Source of the DNA: Olivibacter sp036959255
Lineage (GTDB): Bacteria; Bacteroidota; Bacteroidia; Sphingobacteriales; Sphingobacteriaceae
DNA: 64,000 nucleotides
Reading direction: 5' to 3'
NCBI RefSeq assembly: GCF_036959255.1
Contig: NZ_JAWMTI010000011.1
Coordinates: 133,974 to 197,973, forward strand
A program made the translations under genes and the position numbers. Below are positions 26,431-34,605 of this stretch, one piece after another (within the stretch, counting starts at the first letter, position 1; every line of letters begins with the position of its first letter). The notes beneath the pieces were generated by a model that was given only the letters and a program-made list of their open reading frames with translations, was not told the DNA's origin and searched no databases.

Positions 26431-28916
26431 TACGGATCTACATCCAATTGCACAAAAACACCTTTATTGGCTTTATCGCTTTCAAAGTTGATGAGCAATT
26501 GGCGTAAGGCTGTTTTTACCTTTTGGATACTCGTTCCGTCACGCTCAATCTTAACCAGCAGGGTATTGATAAAATAATTTCTAATTCGTGAAATTAACGG
26601 TGTTTCGGGCCCCAAAACCCTACTACCGAATGCTTCTTTCAATAACACACCTAAACGGTGGGCTGCGTGATGCCCCTCATTTAAATCCTTATGTTTGACG
26701 TCGATCTTAATCAATCGATAAAATGGTGGATAGGCATAATGTTTCCGTTCTTGAATCTCTGTGGTAAACATTCCCTCATAATCGTGATTTACAACTTGTT
26801 CTAACACCCTATGTTGCGTCGCATAAGCTTGAATAATAACATTTCCTACCGTGCTCCTCCTTCCCGCACGACCACTTACCTGCGACAGCAAAGAGAAACT
26901 TCTTTCAAAAGCTCTAAAATCAGGGTAATTAATCAGGGTGTCGGCATTGATAATCCCAATAACTGTAACCCTGCCGAAGTCCAAACCCTTCGCCACCATT
27001 TGTGTTCCAACCAATACATTAAATTCCTGCTGGTCAAAATCGTTGATGATGCGCTCAAAACTATCTTTACCTCGTGTAGAATCTAAATCTAAACGGCCAA
27101 TTTTGGCCTCAGGAACCAACATAGCTAACTCTTCTTCAATCCGTTCGGTTCCGAAGCCTTTATTTTCCAAGTGAGTTGATCCGCAGGCGGGACATACTTG
27201 AATCAATTCTTCTTTAAAACCGCAGTAATGGCAATGTAACTTACCCGTGCTTTTATGAAAAGTTAAGCTAACATCACAGTTTGTACATTTTGGTGTGTAT
27301 CCGCAAGTTCGGCATAACAGCATCGGTGTATATCCTCTTCTGTTTTGGAAAAGAATTACCTGTTCTTTTTGATGTATCGCTTGTTTAATGGCATTTAATA
27401 GCGTTTCACTGAAATAAGACTGCAAACGCTTATCTCTTCCCTCTTCCTTTAAGCTGACAATGCGGATAGCAGGAAGCTTCGATTCACCATATCGTTGTGA
27501 AAGCGTTACGAGTCCATACTTGTTTGATTTAGCGTTATAATAAGTTTCAATAGAAGGCGTTGCTGAGCCCAGCAAAACCTTCGCCTGGTAAAGGTGTCCT
27601 AAATAGACGGCGGTGTCCCTTGCATGATATCGGGGAGCAGGATCAAACTGCTTAAAGGAAACCTCGTGCTCTTCATCTACGATGACCAATCCCAAGCGTT
27701 GGAAAGGTAAAAAGACTGCCGATCGGGCACCTAACACAACTTTAATTTCTCCATTTAAAACTTTTCGCCATACTTCTGCGCGTTCATTATCGTTAAAACG
27801 TGAATGATAAACACCAACTTCTTTACCAAAATGTACACGAAGCCGCTCCACTATTTGTGAAGTTAACGCGATTTCAGGCAAAAGATAAAGTATCGTGTGT
27901 CCCTTAGCAAGTGCGGTTTCAATAAGACGAATGTATATTTGCGTCTTCCCCGAGGCTGTAACGCCATGAAGCAAAACAACTTCCTTTTCTACAAATTGAT
28001 GCTGTATCGACTTCACCGCTTCTGCTTGTGCTTCGTTCAGATCGAAGCTGGATTCCACGAAAACATCTTCTCCATATAAACGGCTTAAGACACGCTCTTC
28101 GATAATAAAGACCCCCTTATCTACGAGTGATTTTAGTGCGGATTGCCCACAGCCACTCACCTCCAGCAATTCACTCTTTGCTATATAATCCTGCCTTCTC
28201 CGCAGCTGAAAGTAAGCCAATACCGCGTCTTGCTGCTTAGGTGCTCGCTCCAAACTATCTAACAGCAAGCGTCGTTCCTCATCGCTATCAAAAAGGGAAT
28301 GAAGTATAACAAAAGCCTTTTTCTTGGGCTTATAACGTTCACGCAACTCTTCCGATATCACGATAACGTCTTTGCTAAACAAACTTTTCAGTATAGGGAA
28401 TACCGTCTTTTGTCCTAATAATTTAATGATATCGCTCACCCTCAGTTCCCCGGCCAAATCAAGTGCATCCAATATGAGGTATTCTTTATCATTTAAGGTG
28501 GTCCTATCAACGGAAGCCAATTGAGCAGATGCCATTATTTTTGTTTCCGAAGCCAATTTAAAAACGGCAGGCATAGCTGCTTGCATCACCTCTCCGATGT
28601 GACACATGTAATAATCGCTGACCCAATCCCATAGCTTCAGCTGGTCAGATGTAATGATAGCTGAATCGTCCAGCACGTCTAATATGTATTTCGCTTCATA
28701 TCTTTCAGGTGCTTTTGATGATATAGCATAAACGACGGCTGCGTATATCTTGCTTTTCCCAAATTGCACAATCACGCGTTTCCCAACGGCAACCGACAAC
28801 GTCAATTCATAAGGAACACGATAAGTATATTTTTTCGAAATAGCTAATGGCAGTATAACATCAACGAACTTTGTGATCCTTTCTTGTTGATGTCCTTCCA
28901 CCTGAAGTTCTAACAT
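26427..28916 (-). CDS. priA: Primosomal protein N' (replication restart helicase PriA)
   Basis: 829 residues. N-terminal DNA-binding domain (TKFVDVILPLAISKKYTYRVP), helicase core with Walker A VVLLHGVTASGKTQIYIRLIE, DEEH box LVIVDEEHEVSFKQ, and GSATPSIETYY; zinc-binding cysteines in LLCRTCGYTPKCTNCDVSL, HCHYCGFKEE and CPACGS; then the C-terminal helicase motifs NVLVGTQMVAKGLDF and LLSQVSGRAGR. It reloads the replisome at stalled forks, 3'-5' helicase. The start at 28914-28916 is an ATG just before MLELQVEG; the second region ITKFVDV is the conserved beginning. Confidence 0.96.
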   Translation of the reverse strand: MLELQVEGHQQERITKFVDVILPLAISKKYTYRVPYELTLSVAVGKRVIVQFGKSKIYAAVVYAISSKAPERYEAKYILDVLDDSAIITSDQLKLWDWVSDYYMCHIGEVMQAAMPAVFKLASETKIMASAQLASVDRTTLNDKEYLILDALDLAGELRVSDIIKLLGQKTVFPILKSLFSKDVIVISEELRERYKPKKKAFVILHSLFDSDEERRLLLDSLERAPKQQDAVLAYFQLRRRQDYIAKSELLEVSGCGQSALKSLVDKGVFIIEERVLSRLYGEDVFVESSFDLNEAQAEAVKSIQHQFVEKEVVLLHGVTASGKTQIYIRLIETALAKGHTILYLLPEIALTSQIVERLRVHFGKEVGVYHSRFNDNERAEVWRKVLNGEIKVVLGARSAVFLPFQRLGLVIVDEEHEVSFKQFDPAPRYHARDTAVYLGHLYQAKVLLGSATPSIETYYNAKSNKYGLVTLSQRYGESKLPAIRIVSLKEEGRDKRLQSYFSETLLNAIKQAIHQKEQVILFQNRRGYTPMLLCRTCGYTPKCTNCDVSLTFHKSTGKLHCHYCGFKEELIQVCPACGSTHLENKGFGTERIEEELAMLVPEAKIGRLDLDSTRGKDSFERIINDFDQQEFNVLVGTQMVAKGLDFGRVTVIGIINADTLINYPDFRAFERSFSLLSQVSGRAGRRSTVGNVIIQAYATQHRVLEQVVNHDYEGMFTTEIQERKHYAYPPFYRLIKIDVKHKDLNEGHHAAHRLGVLLKEAFGSRVLGPETPLISRIRNYFINTLLVKIERDGTSIQKVKTALRQLLINFESDKANKGVFVQLDVDPY

Positions 28917-28950
28917 AAGACAATAAGCTTATTAAAAATTACGGCGTCCC

Positions 28951-29337
28951 CTATCTTCCTTTCAAGGTAGCCAAAAACAAACTGGCCCAGCCTAAGATAA
29001 AAGCGAATCCTCCTAATGGTGTGATAGGCCCCAGAATATGTACAGCATTGATTCCCGTCAGTTCACGTGTAGACAACAAATACAATGAACCGGAAAAAAA
29101 GAATATACCAATAGTGAATGCAATGTAGGAAAGATTAATCAGTATATTCTTCGCACGTGAAAAAGTGGCTAAAAAAAGAAGCGCCAGGGTATGATAAAAC
29201 TGGTAATTAACTGCAGTATGCCAATTATCCAAGCTTTGGTCACTTATTTTCCCCGTAAGGCCATGTGCTCCAAATGCCCCCAACACAACCGCAATCATCC
29301 CAAAAAAAGCAGCTGTAAGTATAATACGTTTGTTCAT
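28951..29337 (-). CDS. DUF423 family membrane protein
   Basis: 128 residues with four hydrophobic helices. DUF423 motifs: FFGMIAVVLGAFGAHGLTGKISD, NWHTAVNYQFYHTLALLF and ITPLGGFAFILGWASLF. The Gly-Ala-Phe-Gly-Ala-His-Gly motif is the signature of this family. A small inner-membrane protein, function unknown. It lies 34 bp upstream of priA on the same strand and may be in one transcript. Confidence 0.9.
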   Translation of the reverse strand: MNKRIILTAAFFGMIAVVLGAFGAHGLTGKISDQSLDNWHTAVNYQFYHTLALLFLATFSRAKNILINLSYIAFTIGIFFFSGSLYLLSTRELTGINAVHILGPITPLGGFAFILGWASLFLATLKGR

Positions 29338-29408
29338 CCAATCAGTTTAGTTTTATCCGCTAATTTAATAAACCTATTACATATTCGCTGGGTGCGGCGT
29401 TAATTTTT

Positions 29409-29416
29409 TAACTTTG
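29409..29416 (+). promoter_or_regulatory. -7 element of the 883-residue membrane protein gene
   Basis: TAACTTTG ends 10 nt before the ATG at 29427, giving a very short predicted leader. No clear -33 element. Confidence 0.4.
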
Positions 29417-29426
29417 CTTATATCCC

Positions 29427-32078
29427 ATGAGAAAGCTAATAATAATAACCAGCATATTATTCGTTGCAGTAGTTGCCGCAGCCGTACTATATTTCACAAG
29501 TCTACAACGTAATGGTCGCGCGCAAAACAGTGCGTTAACTTATATTCCGGCTGATGCTGCCTTTTTAGTTTCCTTTCAAAACGACAAGTCCTTTTACAAT
29601 ATCTTTAACGATTTTAAAATCTTCGAAGCAATTCTTGGAAAAGAAACGGAACATGAGCTTGCTTATCTACATAAACAGCTTTTAAAAAGCCCCGATTTTT
29701 CAGAACCTACCGCTAAGCAAACGCTCTATTTTTCTTTTCATCCGGCAAAAAATCACATCAACTGGTTACTGACCATTCCTTTTAAAACAAAATTAAGTCC
29801 AGAAAACAGCGTTGCAATGTTACAGAAAAACATTGAAGGCATCGGAACAATTACAGCAGATTCAACCGTTTCTCTTTATCAAGTGAAAATAAATGAGCTT
29901 AACAATACTTTTTTTGTTGCGTTTAAATCAGGTGTAGCCTTTTTTAGTCATAATCGCGATTTAATTAAACGATCTATTGACGATAAAGCAATGCATTTAT
30001 CAAACGACTTTCTTCAGGAATTGGCAAAAAATGGGCATAAGAATGATAATTCCATTTTCAACCTTCATTTGAACCATAGCGAAATGTTCAAATTTGTTAA
30101 TAATTTGATCAGAACAAAGCCAGGCAACAATATCCAACTACTGGAAGGACTAAAAGGAATGTCGTCCCTGAATATGAACTTCAAAAGCGACGCCTTGATG
30201 TTTAGCGGATTGAGCAGCTTAGACCATGCAACAGCCAAGGGTAATTACCTATCAATCTATGCGAAGCAGTCAGCTGTAGAGGGCGAATTAAAACGGATGT
30301 TCCCTGCTAACACAGCAGCCTATACTGCTTTTGCGTTTTCTAACTACAAGAGCTTTCATCAAGAATTAACCGGGCTGCTGAGTAAACGGAATCAACTGAA
30401 ACGGATCAATGACCAACTGGCACTTATTAAGTCGTCAAAAAAAATCGATCTCGATACGGCATTACTCAATCAATGGGGTAATGAGTTTGCATCCATCGAG
30501 TTAAATACCAGGGAAACACTGGGAATTATTAAATTAAAAGACTCACTTACTTTCGAAAAAACAATAGAAAAATTAAGCACTTCAATCGCTGAAAATATTC
30601 GTCGGTTTGATAATTCAAACTTATTATATTATTCATTCGGTGACCCGCTGGTCCCCTTTCAACGCCCGTATTTCACGCTTGTAAATAATTACCTAATCTG
30701 CGCTAATACCATCAGTACACTTCAGCAGTTCAGAAAGCAATTTGAAGAAAAGCAACTCCTAATCAATACCATTCCTTTTATAGAATTCAGTCGATTGCAG
30801 GCAAACAAATCCAATGTCACGTTTTTTATTCATAACGAAAACGCAAAATTGAACATCAAGCGGCTCCTAAAATCACCCTTTGAAAAGGTGTATAATGATA
30901 CCACAAATTTTAACTTTAAAGATTTTCAAGCATTTTCTTATCAGCTGAGTGGCTATAGTGGAAATTTCTACAGCAATTTAAGTGCAAAGTACCCTTCAGT
31001 TGATAAGGCAAATTTACAAGCGGAATGGACGTCAGATTTAAGCAGCGAAATTACTTATCCACCAAGCATTTGGAAATATACAGACAGCACCAACGTGATC
31101 ATTACGCAGGATAAAAGTAATCGGTTGTATGCTTTCTCAACGGAAGGCAAAGAACTATGGCGAACATCATTATCGGGCCCTATCCTTGGATCTATTCACC
31201 AACTATCCGATAAAAGTTTGATTTTCAACACAGCTGAGCGCCTGTATAGACTCGCTCCAAACGGCACGCCATCGTTCGGCTTCCCCATTGTCCTTGATCA
31301 CCTTGCAACGGCAGGTATGACGCTTTTTCAAGTGAATAAAGAATATGAAAAAGTATTTATCCCCGCAGAAAGGCAAATTTTAGGATATGACAGCAATGGA
31401 AAAGAACTCCCTGAATGGAAGAATAAAACGGTTAACGGAACAATTCTTTTTGACTTGAAAACTGCACCTTTAGCGGATTACAATTATGTAATCGCGTTGA
31501 CAAATAATGGCCAGGTTTATTTATTCAATCATAATGGCAGTTTAGTTTCGTTGCTTGAGAACGAGGATGTAAACGTTTTTCGAAATAACTTCGGTGTGGA
31601 AACAAACAGGGAAGAACCAGCCAATTCGCGCATTGTAACAGCCGACACAAGCGGCACGCTCATAAGTTTTTATTTCGACAAAAGACTAACTAAAACGAAC
31701 CTTGGAAAATGGACAGACGGCTTCCATTTTGTTACCGGAAACATACAGGGAGATAGTATTCCGGAGCTTATTTTTACGGATGATCGACAACTCTACGCCT
31801 ATTCGAGCAAAGACAGCACACTTTTATTTAGCCATAATTTTAACACAGAGATTGCAGGCTCTCCTCTTTTTTTCCCCGCGGCTAACAAGACGTATACAAT
31901 CGGTATCGCTACAAATGCAAAGCTTTTGTACGTATTTGAAGACGACGGATCAATCATCAAGGGTTTTCCGCTAGAAGGATATCCTCCGTTCTATTTTGGC
32001 CGATTAAAAAACGATGGACATCGATACGCGCTCGTGAGTAGAGATGGCCGTAAGTTAGCCGCCTATAAATTAGATTAA
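29427..32078 (+). CDS. Membrane-anchored protein with C-terminal beta-propeller-like repeats, unknown function
   Basis: 883 residues. One N-terminal transmembrane segment (LIIITSILFVAVVAAAVLYF), then a periplasmic region of about 500 residues with a DUF3352-like opening (YIPADAAFLVSFQNDKSF). From about residue 545 the sequence changes to repeats with the Trp/Gly pattern of a PQQ- or FG-GAP-type propeller (YAFSTEGKELWRTSLSGPILGSI, SDKSLIFNTAERLYRLAPNG, VIALTNNGQVYLFNHNGSL, SKLLYVFEDDGSIIKGFPLEGYP-like coils). No enzyme motif seen. A role as an envelope scaffold or sensor is a guess. The gene is convergent with tsaB, with a 4-bp overlap. Confidence 0.75.
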   Translation: MRKLIIITSILFVAVVAAAVLYFTSLQRNGRAQNSALTYIPADAAFLVSFQNDKSFYNIFNDFKIFEAILGKETEHELAYLHKQLLKSPDFSEPTAKQTLYFSFHPAKNHINWLLTIPFKTKLSPENSVAMLQKNIEGIGTITADSTVSLYQVKINELNNTFFVAFKSGVAFFSHNRDLIKRSIDDKAMHLSNDFLQELAKNGHKNDNSIFNLHLNHSEMFKFVNNLIRTKPGNNIQLLEGLKGMSSLNMNFKSDALMFSGLSSLDHATAKGNYLSIYAKQSAVEGELKRMFPANTAAYTAFAFSNYKSFHQELTGLLSKRNQLKRINDQLALIKSSKKIDLDTALLNQWGNEFASIELNTRETLGIIKLKDSLTFEKTIEKLSTSIAENIRRFDNSNLLYYSFGDPLVPFQRPYFTLVNNYLICANTISTLQQFRKQFEEKQLLINTIPFIEFSRLQANKSNVTFFIHNENAKLNIKRLLKSPFEKVYNDTTNFNFKDFQAFSYQLSGYSGNFYSNLSAKYPSVDKANLQAEWTSDLSSEITYPPSIWKYTDSTNVIITQDKSNRLYAFSTEGKELWRTSLSGPILGSIHQLSDKSLIFNTAERLYRLAPNGTPSFGFPIVLDHLATAGMTLFQVNKEYEKVFIPAERQILGYDSNGKELPEWKNKTVNGTILFDLKTAPLADYNYVIALTNNGQVYLFNHNGSLVSLLENEDVNVFRNNFGVETNREEPANSRIVTADTSGTLISFYFDKRLTKTNLGKWTDGFHFVTGNIQGDSIPELIFTDDRQLYAYSSKDSTLLFSHNFNTEIAGSPLFFPAANKTYTIGIATNAKLLYVFEDDGSIIKGFPLEGYPPFYFGRLKNDGHRYALVSRDGRKLAAYKLD

Positions 32079-32779
32079 GGCTTTAAGAGCCTTTTCGGTG
32101 TAGTAGGAATAAAATCTTTCAGATAAAAAGGTTCAAAATAGGCAACATCTTCAAATTGCTTATTTTCCCATCTTCTATAAGATTCGCGACCAAGATGCCT
32201 CGCTGAGTTCAAAAAATTGTTAACGACAACAACCGTTTCGTTTCCTTCGAAAAGGGAGGAAAATTTATTGGCACCGTCTCCAAAAAGTACCACTCTTTGT
32301 TGTTTGGCTGAAAATTCCTCAAAAGAATGCACATCAATAATTCGGGCTCCGACCGGCTGGATTTGCATTCCTTGTGCATTGTACATGGCCGTATACACCT
32401 CCATTCTTCGCGCGTCAATCATCGGGCAAAACAAATCACCTGATTGAGCGCCCGCATTAATTTCTGACACAAATCCTATGCACATAGCTTCCAACGTATC
32501 TACTGCTATCAACGGAATATCGAGTGCAAAACAAATCCCTTTGGCTGTGGAGACACCGATACGTAAGCCTGTGTAAGACCCGGGTCCTTTACTGATTGCC
32601 ACAGCATCCAGTTCTTCGATTTTACAATTCGCCTGATTTAAAACCTCATTTATAAAAACTGTCAGTTTTGAAGCATGTATATTTGGTTCATGTCGGTCAA
32701 TATAGGCACATATTAAGCCACCCTTGCTTAGCGCTACAGAACAAACCGACGTTGCTGTTTCAATATGTAAAATAATCAT
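32075..32779 (-). CDS. tsaB: tRNA threonylcarbamoyladenosine biosynthesis protein TsaB
   Basis: 234 residues. It is the ASKHA-fold partner of TsaD in making t6A at position 37 of ANN-decoding tRNAs. Motifs: ILHIETATSVCSVALSKGG, AVAISKGPGSYTGLRIGVSTAKGICFALDIPLI and FCPMIDARRMEVYTAMY. It follows yidD by 28 bp on the minus strand, the last gene of the rpmH-rnpA-yidD-tsaB cluster. Confidence 0.95.
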   Translation of the reverse strand: MIILHIETATSVCSVALSKGGLICAYIDRHEPNIHASKLTVFINEVLNQANCKIEELDAVAISKGPGSYTGLRIGVSTAKGICFALDIPLIAVDTLEAMCIGFVSEINAGAQSGDLFCPMIDARRMEVYTAMYNAQGMQIQPVGARIIDVHSFEEFSAKQQRVVLFGDGANKFSSLFEGNETVVVVNNFLNSARHLGRESYRRWENKQFEDVAYFEPFYLKDFIPTTPKRLLKP

Positions 32780-32807
32780 CTTCTCAGAAAAAATTTAGTG
32801 TTCCTTA

Positions 32808-33062
32808 CTAAGGCACAGGATCATGTCCATGTCCTCCCCACGGATGGCATCGACCAATACGTTTCAATGTCAACCACCCCCCTTTAAACGGGCCATATTT
32901 TTTAATCGCCTCCAAACCATATTGCGAACAAGTCGGTGTATACCTGCAAGTACCGGGAAACAAGGGAGAGATAAGTAATTGGTAAGCTCGGATTAAGAGT
33001 AGGAAAAAGAACCCAATTATACTTTTAATTCCCTTTTGCCATATGGTGCGTATTATATTCAT
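32808..33062 (-). CDS. yidD: Membrane protein insertion efficiency factor YidD
   Basis: 84 residues. The family signature FPGTCRYTPTCSQYGLEAIKKYGPFKGGWLTLKRIGRCHPWGGHG is seen in overlapping pieces (GTCRYTPTCSQYG; KRIGRCHPWGGHGHDP). A membrane-associated helper of YidC. Its ATG lies inside the end of rnpA (38-bp overlap), the common rnpA-yidD coupling. Confidence 0.96.
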   Translation of the reverse strand: MNIIRTIWQKGIKSIIGFFFLLLIRAYQLLISPLFPGTCRYTPTCSQYGLEAIKKYGPFKGGWLTLKRIGRCHPWGGHGHDPVP

Positions 33063-33429
33063 GTTGAATTTTCGCTAAAGCAATACCCATTCGCTTGTGA
33101 ATAGTTGGATAATTTGCGATTTCCTTTCCTATATATTGGAAGGCAATAAGCAGCTCTATTTGATGATCGGTAGCAAAGCCATACAGGCTATGCTTTTGCA
33201 ACCGGTAGGACTCTCTTATTCGTCGCTTTAAAAGATTGCGATCGACTGCCCTTTTAAAACGTCGTTTCGGAACAGATATAACTACTTGAATTGGATTTGG
33301 AAGGCCTCGACTTTCCAGAAAGGAAATTCTATAGGGATATAAAATAAAAGAAGAACCACTTTGAAAGAGCTTCGTTAAAAGCTTTCTGTTACAAAGTCGT
33401 TCTTCTTTTTTAAATGTGTATCTCACCAT
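33025..33429 (-). CDS. rnpA: Ribonuclease P protein component
   Basis: 134 residues from the ATG at 33429; an upstream TTG at 33438 is less likely. The basic RNP signature VISVPKRRFKRAVDRNLLKRRIRESYRL (contained in two blocks: SVPKRRFKRAVDRN and LLKRRIRESYRLQKHS) identifies it. It binds the RNase P RNA and helps remove 5' leaders of pre-tRNAs. Overlaps yidD by 38 bp and follows rpmH. Confidence 0.94.
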   Translation of the reverse strand: MVRYTFKKEERLCNRKLLTKLFQSGSSFILYPYRISFLESRGLPNPIQVVISVPKRRFKRAVDRNLLKRRIRESYRLQKHSLYGFATDHQIELLIAFQYIGKEIANYPTIHKRMGIALAKIQHEYNTHHMAKGN

Positions 33430-33508
33430 AAATACCAAACGCTATCCATTATACTGCGAAACCGGTGCTGGCTTCGGCATAAAAAAGCAAGGTACCGGAG
33501 AAATAAAC

Positions 33509-33667
33509 TTATGCTTTATGACGACGTTCGTCAGAAACAGATAATCTCTTTCTGCCTTTTGCTCTTCTGGAAGCTAATACTCTACGACCGTTAGCTGTGG
33601 CCATACGCTCCCTAAAACCGTGTTTATTTCTTCTTTTGCGTTGCGAAGGTTGAAATGTTCTTTTCAT
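33509..33667 (-). CDS. rpmH: 50S ribosomal protein L34
   Basis: 52 residues, translated by hand from the minus strand: MKRTFQPSQRKRRNKHGFRE, then RMATANGRRVLASRRAKGRK and RLSVSDERRHKA. This is the canonical L34, highly basic. It is the first gene of the rpmH-rnpA-yidD-tsaB group, with its promoter 85 bp upstream and a GC-rich leader hairpin in between. Confidence 0.98.
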   Translation of the reverse strand: MKRTFQPSQRKRRNKHGFRERMATANGRRVLASRRAKGRKRLSVSDERRHKA

Positions 33668-33690
33668 TACTCTTAATTTTATATTTTGCT

Positions 33691-33716
33691 AAGCTGTCCC
33701 ACCCCTAAGGGGCAGC
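33691..33716 (-). promoter_or_regulatory. GC-rich hairpin in the rpmH leader
   Basis: The plus strand shows GCTGTCCCACCCCT-AA-GGGGCAGC, an imperfect stem with CCCCT/GGGG at the tip and GCTG/CAGC at the base. It lies between promoter and rpmH start. Possibly autoregulatory or stabilising. Confidence 0.4.
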
Positions 33717-33751
33717 ACCTCATCTATCTTTCTGTCCTTTAAACAAGACCG

Positions 33752-33782
33752 CAAAGGTAAGGCTTATTCCTTAATATTCAAA
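33752..33782 (-). promoter_or_regulatory. Promoter of rpmH-rnpA-yidD-tsaB
   Basis: On the minus strand TTTG (33782-33779), a 19-nt spacer and TACCTTTG (33759-33752). A textbook Bacteroidetes promoter at the head of a strongly expressed operon. Confidence 0.75.
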
Positions 33783-33907
33783 CCTAAATAAATTTATTTT
33801 TTATGCAAAAAGATCACTCTTACCTATAAAATGAATTATCCCTGTTCTCCTCAGTCATTATAAGACTATTTTATCGAGGATAATATTATTTTTTAAAACA
33901 CATGGAA

Positions 33908-33940
33908 GTGGCCTTTAGTTATGAATTAACGAAAGGCCAC
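33908..33940 (-). terminator. Strong hairpin after mscL, candidate terminator
   Basis: GTGGCCTTT (33908-33916) and AAAGGCCAC (33932-33940) with an inner GTTA/TAAC pairing. It lies about 93 bp after the mscL stop. There is no immediate U-run on the minus strand (T-rich only after about 8 nt), so the call is tentative. Confidence 0.45.
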
Positions 33941-34032
33941 CTTATTAAATCTTCATTGAATACCTTGAGCCATTGCATAAAACACCCAAGCTTTACAGCG
34001 AATTCGGTATGCTCGTATTCTCGATAAATAAA

Positions 34033-34422
34033 TTAGTTCTTGGCTTTCAATATATCCCTGATTTCTGTCAGAAGAACTTCTTCCTTGCCTGGTGCAGCAG
34101 GAGCAGCAGGCGCAGCTTCCTCTTTCTTCTTCATTGAATTGATTCCCTTGATAATGAGAAAGAGTGCAAAAGCAACAATGATAAAGGAGATCACCTGTGA
34201 CAAAAAATTACCGTACTTAATGGCTGTCCCCGGAATCACTAATTCCGACAAATTCTTTAGGTGAGCGGCCTCTAAAGCCGGGGTGAGAATAGCAGGCGTA
34301 ATAATATCCTCCACTAGGGAACTTACAATTTTTCCAAATGCTCCTCCAATGATAACACCAACAGCTAAATCGACCACATTGCCACGCATGGCAAATTCTT
34401 TAAATTCTTTTGCGAAACCCAT
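34033..34422 (-). CDS. mscL: Large-conductance mechanosensitive channel MscL
   Basis: 129 residues. Signature FAKEFKEFAMRGNVVDLAVGVIIGGAFGKIVSSLVEDIITPAI at the N-terminus, second transmembrane helix FLSQVISFIIVAFALFLIIKGIN and a charged C-terminal tail containing an Ala/Pro stretch (EEAAPAAPAAPGKEEV). It opens under membrane tension to release solutes in osmotic downshock. Divergent from rpoN. Confidence 0.97.
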   Translation of the reverse strand: MGFAKEFKEFAMRGNVVDLAVGVIIGGAFGKIVSSLVEDIITPAILTPALEAAHLKNLSELVIPGTAIKYGNFLSQVISFIIVAFALFLIIKGINSMKKKEEAAPAAPAAPGKEEVLLTEIRDILKAKN

Positions 34423-34548
34423 ATTTGTGTTTTTAGTTCAACATTTCTGTAATACGAAAGTAAATATTTTTGTTTATTTAAATAAAAACTTAAGCAAATA
34501 AATAGTATTTTAATACCAAAGGGATCCCCTTATCGTTTAAAAAATCTG

Positions 34549-34556
34549 TACTTTTG
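34549..34556 (+). promoter_or_regulatory. -7 element of rpoN
   Basis: TACTTTTG fits TAnnTTTG; 49 nt before the start codon at 34606. The -33 element is not clear. Confidence 0.4.
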
Positions 34557-34605
34557 CACCAAAGGGTGCTCATCACAACGTAATAATGTACCCATCAAAT
34601 TTGAT

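Larger units (their letters stand above)
33668..34032. other. Intergenic region rpmH to mscL
   Basis: 365 bp, no gene. It contains the rpmH promoter and leader hairpin and, at 33908-33940, a 9-bp stem GTGGCCTTT/AAAGGCCAC with an inner GTTA/TAAC stem. Confidence 0.6.

Noticed and set aside
32808..33800. Possible origin of replication next to rpmH-rnpA
   Set aside because: rpmH-rnpA lies near oriC in many bacteria, but there is no dnaA, no cluster of DnaA boxes and no AT-rich unwinding region here. In Bacteroidetes this cluster is often away from oriC.
33908..33940. The long hairpin after mscL as a small RNA
   Set aside because: No promoter next to it; a terminator or end structure of mscL is simpler.
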